Positions 1 through 11,700 of a DNA stretch of 64,000 nt are shown in pieces. The first letter of the stretch is position 1, and each line of letters opens with the position of its first letter. The notes under the pieces are model-generated. The model did no database searches and was not told the origin of the DNA. It worked only from the letters and a program-made list of their open reading frames with translations. The translations under genes and the position numbers were made by a program. The stretch is from Aquila chrysaetos chrysaetos (Eukaryota > Chordata > Aves > Accipitriformes > Accipitridae), in NCBI RefSeq assembly GCF_900496995.4, contig NC_044008.1, positions 4,316,453-4,380,452 of the forward strand, in the 5' to 3' direction.

Positions 1-1842
1 TCCTAACTGCCAGGATACAGAAAAAGCAGTGGATTTACTCGATTGAGAGAAATGTGTTTGAGGTGGTTGCATTCAATGCAGTGCTTTTAAGCGAGTTCTG
101 AAGCCACATTCCAGTATAAAGTGTTTATGGCTAGTACAAGCCAAGCTAGTGTAGTATACAGGAAAACACAGATGGCATGTTAGTTCCTCTAGGTTTCTTT
201 TCCAGCTTTGTCTTAAATTTGTTACATACCAGTGGGCAAGTCATTTCAGCTCTGCTTTGTTTGTTTGTTCAAAAATTCAAAGCATATTTGCATGAATGTG
301 GCAGCTGTGGCTGCAAATCTGTCCATTTACTTTTCTGCCTTGGATTAGCATTGTGTGTAATGCTTGTGTTACTACTGTGGCAACAAAGAGAAGTTGAATT
401 TATAGTTAAAAACAGCTTAGAGACCTCATTTGAAAGGTGTAGTGGTTAGGTATGGCCCTCTTATCAATCACATCAGGTGTTGTGGAAATGCAGACTCAGT
501 GGAGTCAGACCTGTATCCAGGAGGAACATAGACATAAAAGTGTAGTTTATTATGTTATTAGACTACATTTCCATTTTGGAGACAATTTTTCATGCAGTTT
601 TTTTTATAGAAACGCTTTTTTCTTTTCTTACATTGTCCAGAAAAAGGGTAACCAAACTCAGTACTGTTGGACCAGTTTATGCATTGTTACCATCTCTGGT
701 TAGCAATGCTCTGGGACCTTCACTTCACTGAAGGAAGTGCTAAAAATATGACCTAACCTGTCTTACTTTGTCCACACAATTGGCTACTGTTTATCCTGTG
801 ACTTAGGTGTTTTAACCTTTTGGCATTACATAACCAGACTTTTTGGGCTTTTTTGATATGTCTTTGTATGTTTCATATAGTATGCTTAGAAAATAGTCAT
901 GTAGTCACTGATCCTGCATTTTCTGTGTAATGGTATATGCCCATTGGTAAAATGGGTGTGACTGAGCATAGAATATTCACTGTGGTGTCAGCTACTATAC
1001 CATGGCATATCTTTTGTGTCTTGGCCTATGTAGCTATGGTCTCCAAAGAAATGTCAACACGTGTAGGTATGTTTTGATTCTATCTATTCATTTAGTGGGA
1101 ATTTCAAAACCTGTCAGTGGAGGTGCTTTTTGTAAGGTACATACAAAAAAAGGGTACCTTTAAATAGGTTGGGGACTTTATTGCCTCAATATGGTCTTGA
1201 AAATTCAGAAAGGTGAGACATGTTTAAATTAATACTGAGGATACCCAGATTTGTTATAGGAAGGGCTAGCAAAGCTGTGTATTCAGGAACTTACGCCAGC
1301 TTTGAACTAGTAGATAGTGGAATGTGATCTTGTGTGGAAAGTAAATATTCTACATCTGCCTCTTCTCTCAAGCTTTTGATACCAGCCACTGACAAAGACA
1401 AGAAACTGGACTAAATAGATCTTGGTCTAACCTGTTTTGTGATTTACTGTCAGCAACCTGATCTACTGAAAGATGTCCCTGCCCGTGGCAGAGGGGTTGG
1501 ACTAGCTGGTCTTTAAAGGTCTCTTCCAACCCAAACCATTCTATAGAGTGTACGATTCTGACTTGCACTGCTAATGGAAGTTGAGTTGTGTTTGTAAAAG
1601 TATGAACAATTTTATTTAGTCAACTTCTCTGACAACTTTTATCTGTAATTTAGGGGTAACACTTTTCATCTTCACAGGGTGCTGTGAAATGGCTAGGTTG
1701 TGAAGTCACATAGAAGCTCTTAAGTTTTCAGTCTCTGTGTAATGATATTTTAGGAGCTGGAGTATTTGAGCACTCAGGAGAAATGCAATGTTAATGTTTT
1801 GTGTAATAAACCTTTACTAACTGATGCTTTTTCTCTTTGCAG
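1..1842 (+). other. RBM17: RBM17 intron (3' part), no coding exon seen
   Basis: This stretch precedes the G-patch exon and ends in a pyrimidine tract and AG at 1841-1842. I looked for the preceding RBM17 coding sequence (the segment ending in a PSNSFLANMG-like peptide) and did not find it, so the upstream exons lie outside the window. Short ORFs here show no family resemblance. The only recognisable content is an old CR1 3' end near 1375-1562, listed separately. Confidence 0.7.
1375..1562 (+). repeat. CR1 LINE 3' end fragment
   Basis: The + strand carries the usual avian CR1 tail: GTCCCTGCCCGTGGCAGAG, then GGTTGGACTAGCTGGTCTTT, then CTCTTCCAACCCAAACCATT, ending in a decayed ATTCTAT-type tail. 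The first about 60 bases (ACTGGACTAAATAGATCTTG and following) resemble the 3' end of a different, older CR1/L3-type element, so two elements may be joined. It is a 5'-truncated, non-coding insertion in an RBM17 intron. Limits are approximate. Confidence 0.75.
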
Positions 1843-1994
1843 AGGGACAGTAGCTCATAAAATCATGCAGAAGTATGGTTTCAGAGAGGGCCAGGGGCTG
1901 GGAAAGCATGAACAGGGGCTGAGCACAGCACTGTCAGTAGAGAAAACGAGCAAGAGGGGTGGCAAGATCATTGTTGGTGATTCTGCAGAGAAAG
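1843..1994 (+). CDS. RBM17: RBM17 exon coding the G-patch
   Basis: The acceptor TTCTCTTTGCAG ends at 1842 and the donor GTAATT starts at 1995. The exon enters one base before GGG (a split glycine codon) and leaves with one base of the next codon. It codes GTVAHKIMQKYGFREGQGLG and continues through ...STALSVEKTSKRGGKIIVGD to SAEK. The spaced glycines and aromatic YGF are the G-patch signature used to contact DEAH helicases. Confidence 0.94.
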
Positions 1995-3902
1995 GTAATT
2001 TTGTCCTACACCAATAAGTTTGTGAAACACAGTCAGGGAAAAATAATAGTTCAGGCTCTGTGGAAGCTCCTGGATTTTTTGTTTACTATCTGTCCTTGCA
2101 GAAAATAGAATTGGAAGAATGACTTGTGTTCCTTCTTGTGGAAATGTATCTTTTTTATCTTTTTTTAAAGTTGTCCTCTATTAACTATTTTAGCTCATCC
2201 TCCCCTTCCCCATCAGTTGTCTTCCTTTAGTGTTTGGAAGCCTGTTCTCTTCAAGGGGTGATCCAGCTCTCCTTCTGCTGGCTTTCTCCCTATCATGTGC
2301 TTTAGATACTGCTCTCATTTCCCTGCTGTTGCCTCATCTAGAGACAATACCTAGGCTTACGAGAACAGCACCTCTGCCTGAGCACAAGTGTTGGCAGTCA
2401 GGAGATCTGATTTTTAGCTCTTAGGGGATCTGATAGAATTCTGAAGTTATGAATGATTTCCCTCAAAGAAATAGTATGTCGTCAGTGTTCTATCTTAATT
2501 CACATTCTGTAGCAGTGATTTTTCTGCTTATTGTCCTTCCAAATAGCTATGAGTTCTGAATTCCTCACCAATATGAAACTACATTTTGTGGCTTTTATTC
2601 CAGTGTTTGATAACAGTAAGATTCTGATAAAAGCCCCCATATAAGGTTTAAATGAGCTTTAATCTTAAATTATTCCATGATTCACTGTTTTATCTTCATA
2701 GCAGAAACGGGCAAGAAAGCGGATTCTAACCCCTTGACTGAGATACTGAAATGCCCAACTAAAGTGGTCTTACTAAGGGTAAGTTGGGAGTAAGGGAACA
2801 TGTCTTGGTATTTGCAGCATATGTGACTGGTTGAAACGTTTAAACCTGTGTTCCTGTTACAATGACTCTATACAGTTCAAAAGGTTCTGGCCTGCAACTA
2901 CATGGTGCTTTGTGTTGTGGAGAAAATATGTGTCTTCCTGAGATGCAAGCTGTGACTGTAAATCAACACTGCTTTAGATTATACAATTACCTTGTCTTAG
3001 TACTAGGGAACTGTCTCCTCTTGTGGCTCTTGACTGGTAAACAGAAGCTTAAAGTATTCATGGTCACAGTTGCATGCATCTGTGATTTGTCTGCATAGTC
3101 ATCTGTACACACTACATCCAGTGAGTTGGGTTTATTCTTTTAACTTTCAGAACATGGTAGGTGCTGGGGAGGTGGATGAAGATCTAGAAGTTGAAACTAA
3201 GGAGGAATGCGAGAAATATGGCAAGGTTGGGAAATGTGTCATCTTTGAGGTAAGAGATAATCTGTCTCTCTTTGTGGTTGCTCTGAAAGCAAATTGGGCG
3301 CTTGTCCCTCACAACTGGCTTGTTACTGCCTTAGAGAAGGGGCATAGATTAGAAGATCTCGCAGGGTCCTTTGCTGTGTTATAATTTTGTATTTTCCGTA
3401 TCTGTGAGATACAAACTTCTAATGTGAAAAACTGGGCAAAAATCTCTGGGTATTGTGCTTTTGGAACCCTTTTATTGTGTTCTTTTCACTATTTTTGTGA
3501 AGAACAGCAATTTAAAATAGTATTTATGCTACTGTTCTAATTACGTCTGGTTTGGGGGGGTGGGGGTTGTTTCGTTTCAGATTCCTGGTGCCCCTGATGA
3601 TGAAGCTGTAAGAATATTTTTAGAGTTTGAACGGGTTGAATCTGCCATCAAAGGTAGGGTACTATATTGTGTCCTGTGAACCTCAGCGTTAACTTCTGTA
3701 GAGAGATTAAACAGTCTCACTGATTAGACTGTTCAGCTAAAGAAATGTTTATTTTATTGAATTGCTGCTTGCTGACCTGTTCCTGGTTTCGATTCCAGCT
3801 GTTGTGGATCTAAATGGAAGATACTTTGGAGGCAGAGTCGTGAAGGCTTGTTTCTACAACCTGGACAAGTTCAGAGTACTGGATCTGGCAGAGCAAGTTT
3901 GA
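1843..3902 (+). CDS. RBM17: RBM17 (SPF45), 3' end of the gene: G-patch and UHM domains (partial)
   Basis: RBM17/SPF45 is a nuclear splicing factor that acts at 3' splice-site choice and binds ULM peptides of SF1, U2AF65 and SF3B1. Five exons are visible: 1843-1994, 2705-2778, 3151-3249, 3581-3653 and 3799-3902. Joined in frame they read from GTVAHKIMQKYGFREGQGLG to the terminal LDLAEQV, nearly identical to what I remember of the mammalian protein. The G-patch lies in the first exon (GFREGQGLGKHEQG). The U2AF-homology motif domain follows, with the acidic helix (PDDEAVRIFLEFERVE) and the RYF motif (NGRYFGG) expected of UHM proteins. All junctions have GT/AG ends and consistent phase. The N-terminal half of the protein is upstream of the window. 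Calling the gene is secure; exon ends were read by eye. Confidence 0.96.
2702..2778 (+). CDS. RBM17: RBM17 exon with tandem (NAGNAG) acceptor
   Basis: The acceptor reads TAGCAG, so splicing can use either AG: the exon starts at 2702 or at 2705. From 2705 it codes E-T-G-K-K-A-D-S-N-P-L-T-E-I-L-K-C-P-T-K plus VVLLR, the same length as the mammalian linker I remember. From 2702 one alanine is added. The donor GTAAGT begins at 2779. It codes the linker into the first strand of the UHM domain. Confidence 0.92.
3151..3249 (+). CDS. RBM17: RBM17 exon, UHM N-terminal half
   Basis: The acceptor TAACTTTCAG ends at 3150 and the donor GTAAGA starts at 3250. The exon is 99 nt and phase 0 at both ends, so skipping it would keep the frame. 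It codes NMVGAGEVDEDLEVETKEEC and continues EKYGKVGKCVIFE, the acidic helix A and second strand of the UHM fold. Confidence 0.95.
3581..3653 (+). CDS. RBM17: RBM17 exon, UHM helix region
   Basis: The acceptor TTCGTTTCAG ends at 3580 and the donor GTAGGG begins at 3654. It codes IPGAPDDEAVRIFLEFERVE and SAIK plus the first base of the next codon. The DDEAVRIFLEFERVE stretch is the amphipathic helix seen in the RBM17 UHM. Confidence 0.95.
3799..3902 (+). CDS. RBM17: RBM17 last coding exon with stop codon
   Basis: The acceptor GATTCCAG ends at 3798. The exon codes AVVDLNGRYFGGRVVKACFY and then NLDKFRVLDLAEQV, with TGA at 3900-3902. RYF is the Arg-X-Phe motif that makes UHM proteins bind tryptophan-containing ligands. 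The ending matches the mammalian C-terminus. Confidence 0.96.
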
Positions 3903-4090
3903 TTTTAAAAATCTAGCTCGAGGTGTCACTGTTTTGGCAATCATGTTTTCAGCAGTAGGCTGGGAATAAAGAAGAGAAAAGTAGCTTTCCTAGCAAACTG
4001 GAAACAAGCCTCATTGAATGGATTTTTCGCATTCGTTGTGACTTACATTTTTTTGTAATATAAAGCCCTTTGAAAGTAAGATTCACGTCT
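3903..4090 (+). terminator. RBM17: RBM17 3'UTR and poly(A) signals
   Basis: A canonical AATAAA lies at 3965-3970, only 63 bases past the stop. A variant TATAAA at 4059-4064 is followed about 25 bases later by a GT-rich stretch (GTCTGTGTGTTTTTG) of the kind that sits just downstream of cleavage sites. Either or both could be used. The 3' limit is inferred; a more distal site, for example the AATAAA near 6126, cannot be excluded. Confidence 0.6.
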
Positions 4091-5579
4091 GTGTGTTTTT
4101 GAATTGCACAATTCTGCTTACTGCTCTGGGGATCCTGGTTTTTTTGAGCTTTCAGATGACTTTGTTCTTTTGAAAACCCACTGCTGAGGAGATGCTTTGT
4201 CTGTATTCCTGCTTTCCTTGTTCTGGTGCTTCATCATGGAGTCCCTGTGCTGCATCCACAATAAGTGGGAAGCTTTGGAAAAGGACTATGTGCTATCATA
4301 CTTCTCTTCCCTGATGATATCTCTCAGAGTTACAGCCTTGCTCTCCTAAGTCCTCCGTCTCTGCGCGCCAGAGTGATTTGGGGTCCTTGGACAGTTGGCA
4401 GCTAGTTTGTTCTTTCCTGACTCCAGGACAATGCTTTCTATGTCAGAATGGAGCCTAAAGTAACAAGGAATGAGTCTTTCTTCCCAAATCCAAAGAAAAT
4501 ACACGTTTAACCCAGGGAAATGGAAGGAGGAAGGAACTTAAAATGCTTAGCCATTTGAATCAGAATGAGTGGACTGTTAGCAGGAACTCTGTGCTGTCAG
4601 ATGGTCTTTGCTAGAAATATCCAGGGTTAACTGATTACAGGTCATGACTGAAATGCTATAGGTAGAACTGAGGGAAACTCATTCTTGTATCTGGCCAGCT
4701 ATCAGAGTCTCACTTCCTCTAACATCACACATAGGTAACTAACTTTGTTTAATTGATTCAAACCTCGCATTTGCGCTCTCTATCTCTCTATTTCTATATT
4801 TGAGGTCAAATAGCATCAGGGTTAGGCTTTTTTTTTTTTTTTTTTGAGGAGTGCCAGTGGAAGTTTTCAAAGTAGAAGGTGATAGAAGAAAATTCTCTTG
4901 TGAAAATCTGAAGAGTTGACAAACTAAACTACTAAACACTACAACTTTTTTTTTATCTGATGTAAAATAATATATAGCACTCTGCTCCTGATTTTATGTT
5001 TGCTTTTGGTTTGGGAACAGTATGTGACAAAGAGTTGGCAAGAGGTGGCTATGCAACGATGACAGTTGCCTCTGTGCTCCATTGCACCTAGAATTGTGCA
5101 GATATTAAAATGGAAGTGAGCTCTGAGGGCATTTTAGCTGTTTGAAAGCTGAAGCTGGATGTCTTTTTCCTGTTATACACATGTATTGGGGGGAGGGGGT
5201 ATAGACCTGTAGTTGATCAACGCTGTGAATATCTCCAGTTATTGCCCTTTTATTAAGTTTTGGCTGCAGATCTATATGACAAACCCTTGGTCTTGTGTTT
5301 TGCTTATTTTGTCTGCTTGTGTTCTGCCAACCTCTGTACAAACATCTGCTTGTAAAACAGAAAACAATTTTTAAAAAAACTTGTATTTTACCTACTGTGT
5401 GTTGGCTTCCTTACTGTCCTCTTCTGTTGCACAAGGCCTTCCCACAGTCAGTTGCTCCTACGCCACGTGTGCTGCTGTTGGCAGTAGTTGTAATCCACCA
5501 TTAGAAAACCTCTGCTGCAGCAGAGGTGAAGAACCGGCCTGACTAATACAAAAACCGCAGGACTTGGGGCAATAACAGA

Positions 5580-5690
5580 ATCTAGATTCTGTTATTGGCT
5601 CTGCTGTTAGTTTTCTATTTGACCTTGAGCAACACTTTAAGGCCTTTGCTACTATGTACTAAAACAAAGAAATTAGCCTAATATGAATTG
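5580..5690 (+). repeat. MIR-like SINE relic
   Basis: The segment CTATTTGACCTTGAGCAACA followed by CTTTAAGGCC matches the conserved MIR core (gtgaccttgggcaagtcacttaa) in register, and the preceding CTCTGCTGTTAG fits the MIR left part. It is highly decayed. Limits are approximate. Confidence 0.55.
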
Positions 5691-7559
5691 GCATAGATTT
5701 GCTTCTAGGAGTCACATAATTTGAGTGACACACTGTAGGTTAAGCACTGATAACAGATTTAGTATAATTTGAACTTAGCTTGAAATATGACTTGGCTTTA
5801 AGCAACATGATTTATTTATGTCTCTTATTTCAGCAAATACCTCTGTTCTGAGTGACTAGCTGTAAGCATTTCCTGAGGTATACAGACTATTTTTTGTGTC
5901 TTCTAACCACTTGTTCTGCTGTTTTCTCTGTAATACCAGCTTCTGAGAAAACTTTGATGAGTTGGAGGTCTTCCATTTTCTGAAAATTGCTTTACTGGCA
6001 AGTTTTGAACCATTTAGTTTTAAAAATCCTTATTGTGGTTGAAGACTTATGGGTAAAGTTTACCCCTGGAAATGTAGTGGGGAGGACTTGTTCATTTAGT
6101 GTTTTGTGTAGGAGATTCATGCTGTAAATAAAATATTTTTCTCTACCGTGGGGTCACTAAGCATAAGCATACCTCCTTCTGAAGTGTTAGCAGCCCTACA
6201 TTGCCTTATTTTCATCTCTTTGTGGGTACTCGCTTTGGTGGATGCTGTACAAATACATGACGCTGGAGCCTGCTTTGTAAGCAGTTGTCCTTTAGGCGCT
6301 GCCACAGGAAATGCAAACACATACACGGGTGTGGAAACCTGAAAAGGATCAGACACACTGACTGAGGTCCTTAGTCAGACCTTACTTGTCACGGGTAATG
6401 TAGTTGGTAGGAAGCATTTTTGTGCAAATGCACATTCTTCCACTTTAGCCCATGTTGATGTGCTGGCTCAGACTTTCTCAGGCATGGCTGCATCTTGCAT
6501 GCCTTTAAAAATTTAGTTCTGAATTTACCTCTCTACTTCCTACCTCCTCTGGAATCTTGTTACTGACTTACTTCTATTTCTAGTAGTTTCTCATATTACT
6601 TTTTATTTCACACCTCCAGCTCTTTCTGCTTACGCGTCCTTTTTTTTCCCCTCCATGATTAATCAGCATCTTCTCAAAAGGCTCAGCGGCACTTAATTTG
6701 GAGTTCTTTGTTGCAGCTACAAAGTTTTACTTGTTTGTCTTTGCATACTTGAAATTGTGCACCCCCCTTTTTCTGTAAGGTATGTACTTGCAACTGGTCT
6801 GAAGCAATATTTTTGTTTCTGTGTGGTGCCTTAAAAGGTTATGATTTTGCAGAAAATTAAGAGGATGGTGGCCTGTTAAGATACATTTGCCTTATTGGCA
6901 GTATGGTATTGGTTTTACTGCTTCAGATGAAGCATTTGGTATTTTTCAGGCCTGTTTTCCTCAAGTTAAGCTTTAATTCCATGTTTTAAGTACCCCTGTA
7001 AATACTCTGATTCTCTAATGGGCTGAATAACTGAATCTCCTCTCGGTCTAAGTATGAACTGTTCGTTACTTCTGGGAATCTAGATTAGATGCCTACTTAA
7101 GAGAGATTTGGCAGTGTCCTGAAGGTAGCAGCAAGCTGAGAGGGACGTGTAGGACGTGTTAGCCCAGAGCTGAACCAGGTGTCCCGAGTCCATTATCAAC
7201 CCTGAAGTCTTAAGAACAAGGATTTGCATAGTGGCATAACCATTTGCTGCCTTGTTTTCTTCCTAATTTGTAACCCTGGCTGCTATTTTAACAGTGGGGA
7301 AGTATTGACTTGATGCTTTTGTAGTTACAACCTCAACGTTTCATTCCTAAGTGGTAACAGCTATTTCAGAGCCCATCGTTATGTACATAATTATGATTGT
7401 ATTTTCTTATGTGCACTGTTCTGCTCTTAACCTGTGTTGAATTTCAGTGATCAGTCTATCACTTGCCTGCTCGGTGTCACACTAAAGAAATCTGATGAGA
7501 TGGAGCTCACAGGGAACATTTGTAACATTACTATTGTCAAAATCTAAGCTTGCTTTGCC

Positions 7560-7705
7560 AATACTATGTGAAAGGTGAGAGCTGTTGCCCCGAAGAACTT
7601 GCTGTCCGAACAGCCATACGAAGAGGGAGGGAGGCAGGTACAAAAGCGTCTTGCCCAAGGTCATGCAGAAGGTTGATTGGAGAGTTGGGATTATGCCCTA
7701 TTGCC
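7560..7705 (-). repeat. MIR-like amniote SINE relic
   Basis: The + strand shows TTGCCCCGAAGAACTTGCTG, then CTTGCCCAAGGTCATGCAGA, then GAGAGTTGGGATTATGCCC. This is the order of the reverse complement of MIR-type SINEs, whose usual form is gcccaaggtcacacagc...gggattcgaaccc. It is divergent and non-coding. Confidence 0.6.
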
Positions 7706-8154
7706 CTATACTTGCAACTATGCAACCAAAACCCATATTCCTTGTGGAGTTGCTTTTTATTTTAACAACAGAAAATGGTAAGCGCTCTTAGCCTTGAACT
7801 TTGGATTCGGAAGCGAATTCAGCTGAGCAGGAGATGTAATTTGTGTGCTGGAGTCTGCGTAAGCGCTTGCCTTTTGAGGTGCTTACCTGAACTGAAGCTC
7901 CTGTGGTAGGTTTGTCTGAGTGTGTCAGGGTATTTTACCCTTCTGTGCAGGAGAAAATGTGCATTGTAACACCACGTAGTTTTTATAAAGATAGAAGGAA
8001 AATTACGGAAGGCTTCCAAGAGGTTCTTAAACCTCTTAAATCTTTCCTGCTCCGCAAGCAGAAGTTTAATGAGGGAGTACTTTCTGTCCTTACAGCACTT
8101 AGTGCAGGAGGCCCTGAGCAAGACTCAGATTCATCCCATGTTAAATTAAATTTC

Positions 8155-8765
8155 ATCCCATGTTCATCCCTGGGGTTGTTCCTCCTAAGGTGCAGGACTT
8201 GGTGCTTCTTGTGGAGTTTCATGATGTTCCTGCCAGCCTGTTTCTCCAGCCTGTCAAGGTCCCTGCGGGTGGCAGCACGACCCTCTGGAGTATCAGCCAC
8301 TCCTGCCAGGTTGGTGTCATCTGCAAACTTGCTGAGGGTACACTCTGCGTCATCGTCGAGATCATTAACAAAGATGTTAAGCAGGACTGGACCCAGTATA
8401 GACCCCTGGAGTACACCACTAGTTACTGGCCTCCAACTAGACTTTGTGCCACTGATCACCACCCTCTGGGACTGGCCATTCAGCCAGTTTTCAAATCTAC
8501 CTCAGTGTCTGCTCATCCAGCCCATACTTCAACAGCTTCTTTATGAGAAGGATCCTATGGGAGACAATGTTTGAAAGCCGTACTGAAGTCCAGGTAGACA
8601 ATATACGCTGCTTTCCCGTTGTCTACCAGGCCAGTCATTTCATTGTAGAAGGCTATCAAGTTGGTCAAGCATGACTTCCCCTTGCTGAATCCATGCTGAC
8701 TACTACTGATGATTTTCTTGTCCTTCATGAAAACAGTTTCCAAGATAGCTGCTCCAGAATCTTAG
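8155..8765 (-). mobile_element. CR1 LINE fragment, reverse transcriptase region, broken
   Basis: Read on the minus strand, two frames code CR1 reverse transcriptase pieces: MKDKKIISSSQHGFSKGKSC with LTNLIAFYNEMTGLVDNGKA and YLDFSTAF (about 8555-8743), then VISGTKSSWRPVTSGVLQGS, ILGPVLLNIFVNDLDDDAEC and TLSKFADDTNLAGVADTPEG (about 8180-8462). FADD is the polymerase active-site motif. A frameshift separates the two pieces and both ends are truncated, so the element is dead. CR1 is the main LINE of birds and other reptiles, which supports the avian assignment. Confidence 0.93.
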
Positions 8766-11700
8766 AAATAAATGAAAATTCTCTAAAAATTGGGAAAGAG
8801 CAAGAGCATCCATACAGCTGAGGGCCGCTTACAGATGCATCTGGCATTGATAGTGTGTTCCTGACCTGGTACAGGACTATAACCCTGTTCCTTTTCCCAA
8901 TAAAGCAAGAGCTGCTTGTGATCGTGGAGAACTTACTATGCTGCTTACAAGCACTTTCTGTACCAGTAACTGCAGTACGATGTGGTAATGATTGGCTGCT
9001 TTGGAGAATTCATGCCTTTAGGTGATGAGGCACTTGTCCTGAAAATGTGGCTACGTATCACAGTGCTATTCATGTACTTCGTCCCCCTTTCCTCACTTTG
9101 CTTTCTACCTGATAATTTCAAAGTGTTTTTCTTAGTTTTATTTCTATCCAGCAGGTTGCTTTATTTATGGGCAAAGCCTAACGGTCTTTGTTTTTCCTGC
9201 AGCGTTTCTGCAGGCAAAGCTTGGGGAACATAAAAGCCTGGGATCTTGAGGCTGCTATCAGTTTTTATATTAAAAAATAATGATGTGGACATCATAAAAT
9301 CAATACATACTTTTTTTTTCTGATTTAAGGGGGAAAAAAAGGGGGGGGGGGGGGGGGGCTTAACTGCACAGCAAGGATTTGCCTCACCAAGCCTGGACTG
9401 TGTGAAATAGAATTGATTATTTGTCACTCTGGATGCATCAGAAGAAGGATGGAGATGTTTCTCCAAATGTGACGGTTTCTTTTCAGTGCCAGGTGGGTGT
9501 GTGGTAGCAGTTCAAAGCCACGGAAATCAGTGGAGAGGGGAGACTGAGCTTCCTGCATGGGAAGAGCAAAATCACATTTAAAAACCTGCTTGAGCCGGCA
9601 GCTGCAGAAAAGCCATCAAGGTATGTGACATCTGACAGCGGGTGGTGCTGCTGCGATAATTACTGCATGTAGATCACTCCTGGGAAATGCTGTCCAGTTC
9701 CCTACTGGGACCTTTCTCTCCAAAACCCAAAAGCAAAACGGGAGACCAAGGATCCAGAGCTGTGCAAGGGACTGAGAGTACCTGCTCCGAAGTGTTTGAC
9801 CTGTATCTCTCTAATCCAATCTTGTCTCAACACCTTTATAGAGCACCTAATCTTTGTGATATGAAGATGCCAGCTCTAATACCAGAGGTTAGCAAAAAGT
9901 AATCTGTCTAGGTCAGGTTGCAGCGCACATGGGGTTTGGCTGGAAAGTTTCCAAAAGCTCATCGTTCCCAGTCCCTGCTGCATCTTAAGCCCTGATGACC
10001 TGGTTGTGCTGCCCGCTCTCCCAGCAGAAACGGCATTGCCATTGCTAGCGAGAGGTCACAAGCCTCTCTGCAACTTTCCCTTCTGTTAAATTTGCAAGGC
10101 TGAAGCGTCCGGCTGGCGATCAAGACGTGGGGAGAGCTCGCTGTGTGAAAGGGAGCTGGGTACCAGGTCTCTGTGGCTGCTGGAGCGTGGGAGGATTAGC
10201 AAAAAGGCCTTGAAAACGTGGGCACGGGCTGAAAACAGAAGCCTCGGGGCTATAAACAACGTGCTGATGGTCAGTGACTGGTCACTGAAGTGCAACCTTG
10301 AGAGACTGGCTTAGGTGTCAGAGCAGCAGCTCAGCAAGAAAACGGCTGAGCAGTGGGATAAGGGGCCTGATGCTGCCTGGGAAAGCAGCACCTTCAAGCA
10401 ACGTGTAACCCAGGGGGTGAGGATAAAAGTCTGCCTGAGCACTCGAACGTCTTATAAAAGGACAAAATAGGATTATGCGAGCCAGATCGATCATGTAAGC
10501 ATGGCCCACGACATACTCGGCGCTAGCAATTACAAGCACCCTTGTCTTTCTTGGGTTTGTGCCACGCAAGCCATTCAAAAGGTTATAAATATTTTAAACA
10601 AGCTGTTTGCATTACTTGCTTGTAGAATACAACCCTGGTAGTGAAGGAGATCCCCGTGACTGATTCTCTGAAATGACTGCATGGCTCCAGCTCAAGAAAA
10701 GCACCGACATCCCTGTCTCACAGATTGCTACCACCCATTATCGTACCGTACCACTAACTGGAAAGGGAGGTCAGTTCAATACTGATTTCCTGGCTGGGCA
10801 ATCACCGATACGAAGCTCCGTTCCTCCCTGTATAGGTAAAGATGTCTCTGCTTCCCTTAGATACGTGCAGAAAAGCCGAGTAGCTTAGCTCAGCTCCTGT
10901 GCCCTTTGATACAAAGCCCGGTTCTGCACACCTATTGATTCGGTGCAAGGTGGGGAAGGGAAGTTAAATCTCCATCTTGGCCAAAAAGGGTTTTTCTGGA
11001 GTTAAGGATGAAGCTGAGGGCTGCAGTCACAGCATCTTGGTCAAATGTGGGTTTTAAACCTGGGAGAAAGGTAAAAGGGCTCTTGGCTGGGTCAGTTTTA
11101 ACTAAACAACCTCCCTAAAATATTAACGGTCATTAAATTATGCTTTTGTTTGCTTCGGAGACAGCTTCCTACAGGACACGGCTGGGAAAGGTGCTGGCAA
11201 ACATCGCTGCTCCGAGTGCCTGTCTCGTGGAAACCAGAACTTGGGAAGATCTCGAGAAGCCATATGGACCATCCCTCAGCCCCGGGGCAGGATCAGTGCT
11301 GGCTAAGACTGTTCCCAGCGTATTTGCCCAACCTGTTCCGAAAACCTCAAGTGATGCTGAGCCACCCGCCACCCTCTCTGACCGTGCAGCCTGGTGTTTG
11401 TACTCTGTCAAGAGGAGAGATGTCCTCATTTCACCATCCTGGACCGTATTTTATTTAGTTTAATCTAAAATCTAAACCTGGTTTTGGGACCAGCTTGCTT
11501 CTCAGCCGTTTTCTTTTTTTTTTTTTTTTTTTTTTTTTAATGTTGTTCTTTTTAGATCCCAGACAGAAATGCTGTTGAACAGTGAGTAAGGGGGTGAAGA
11601 TCCTAGTGCACCAGAAATCCCCAGACTATGTGTGAAGGCTCCCCTGTTTATTTAAACTACCTGGCACCACTTAGATGCCCAAGGTGCTTTCTGTGGGCGA

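Larger units (their letters stand above)
4091..8149. other. Intergenic DNA, no gene recognised
   Basis: ORFs are short and without family resemblance, and I see no conserved exon with good splice sites. The stretch holds MIR-like SINE relics near 5580-5690 and 7560-7700, a T19 run near 4829-4847, and scattered AATAAA motifs with no coding exon before them. Confidence 0.6.

Noticed and set aside
2392-2430. Possible MIR left-end piece in an RBM17 intron (GTCAGGAGATCTGATTTTTA)
   Set aside because: Only about 25 bases resemble the consensus, too little to support a call.
6124-6131. AATAAA as a distal RBM17 poly(A) site
   Set aside because: No evidence of transcript continuity from 3902; two closer signals exist. 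Left open rather than called.
7903-8574. 223-codon + strand ORF near 8 kb
   Set aside because: It is the antisense shadow of the CR1 reverse-transcriptase fragment.
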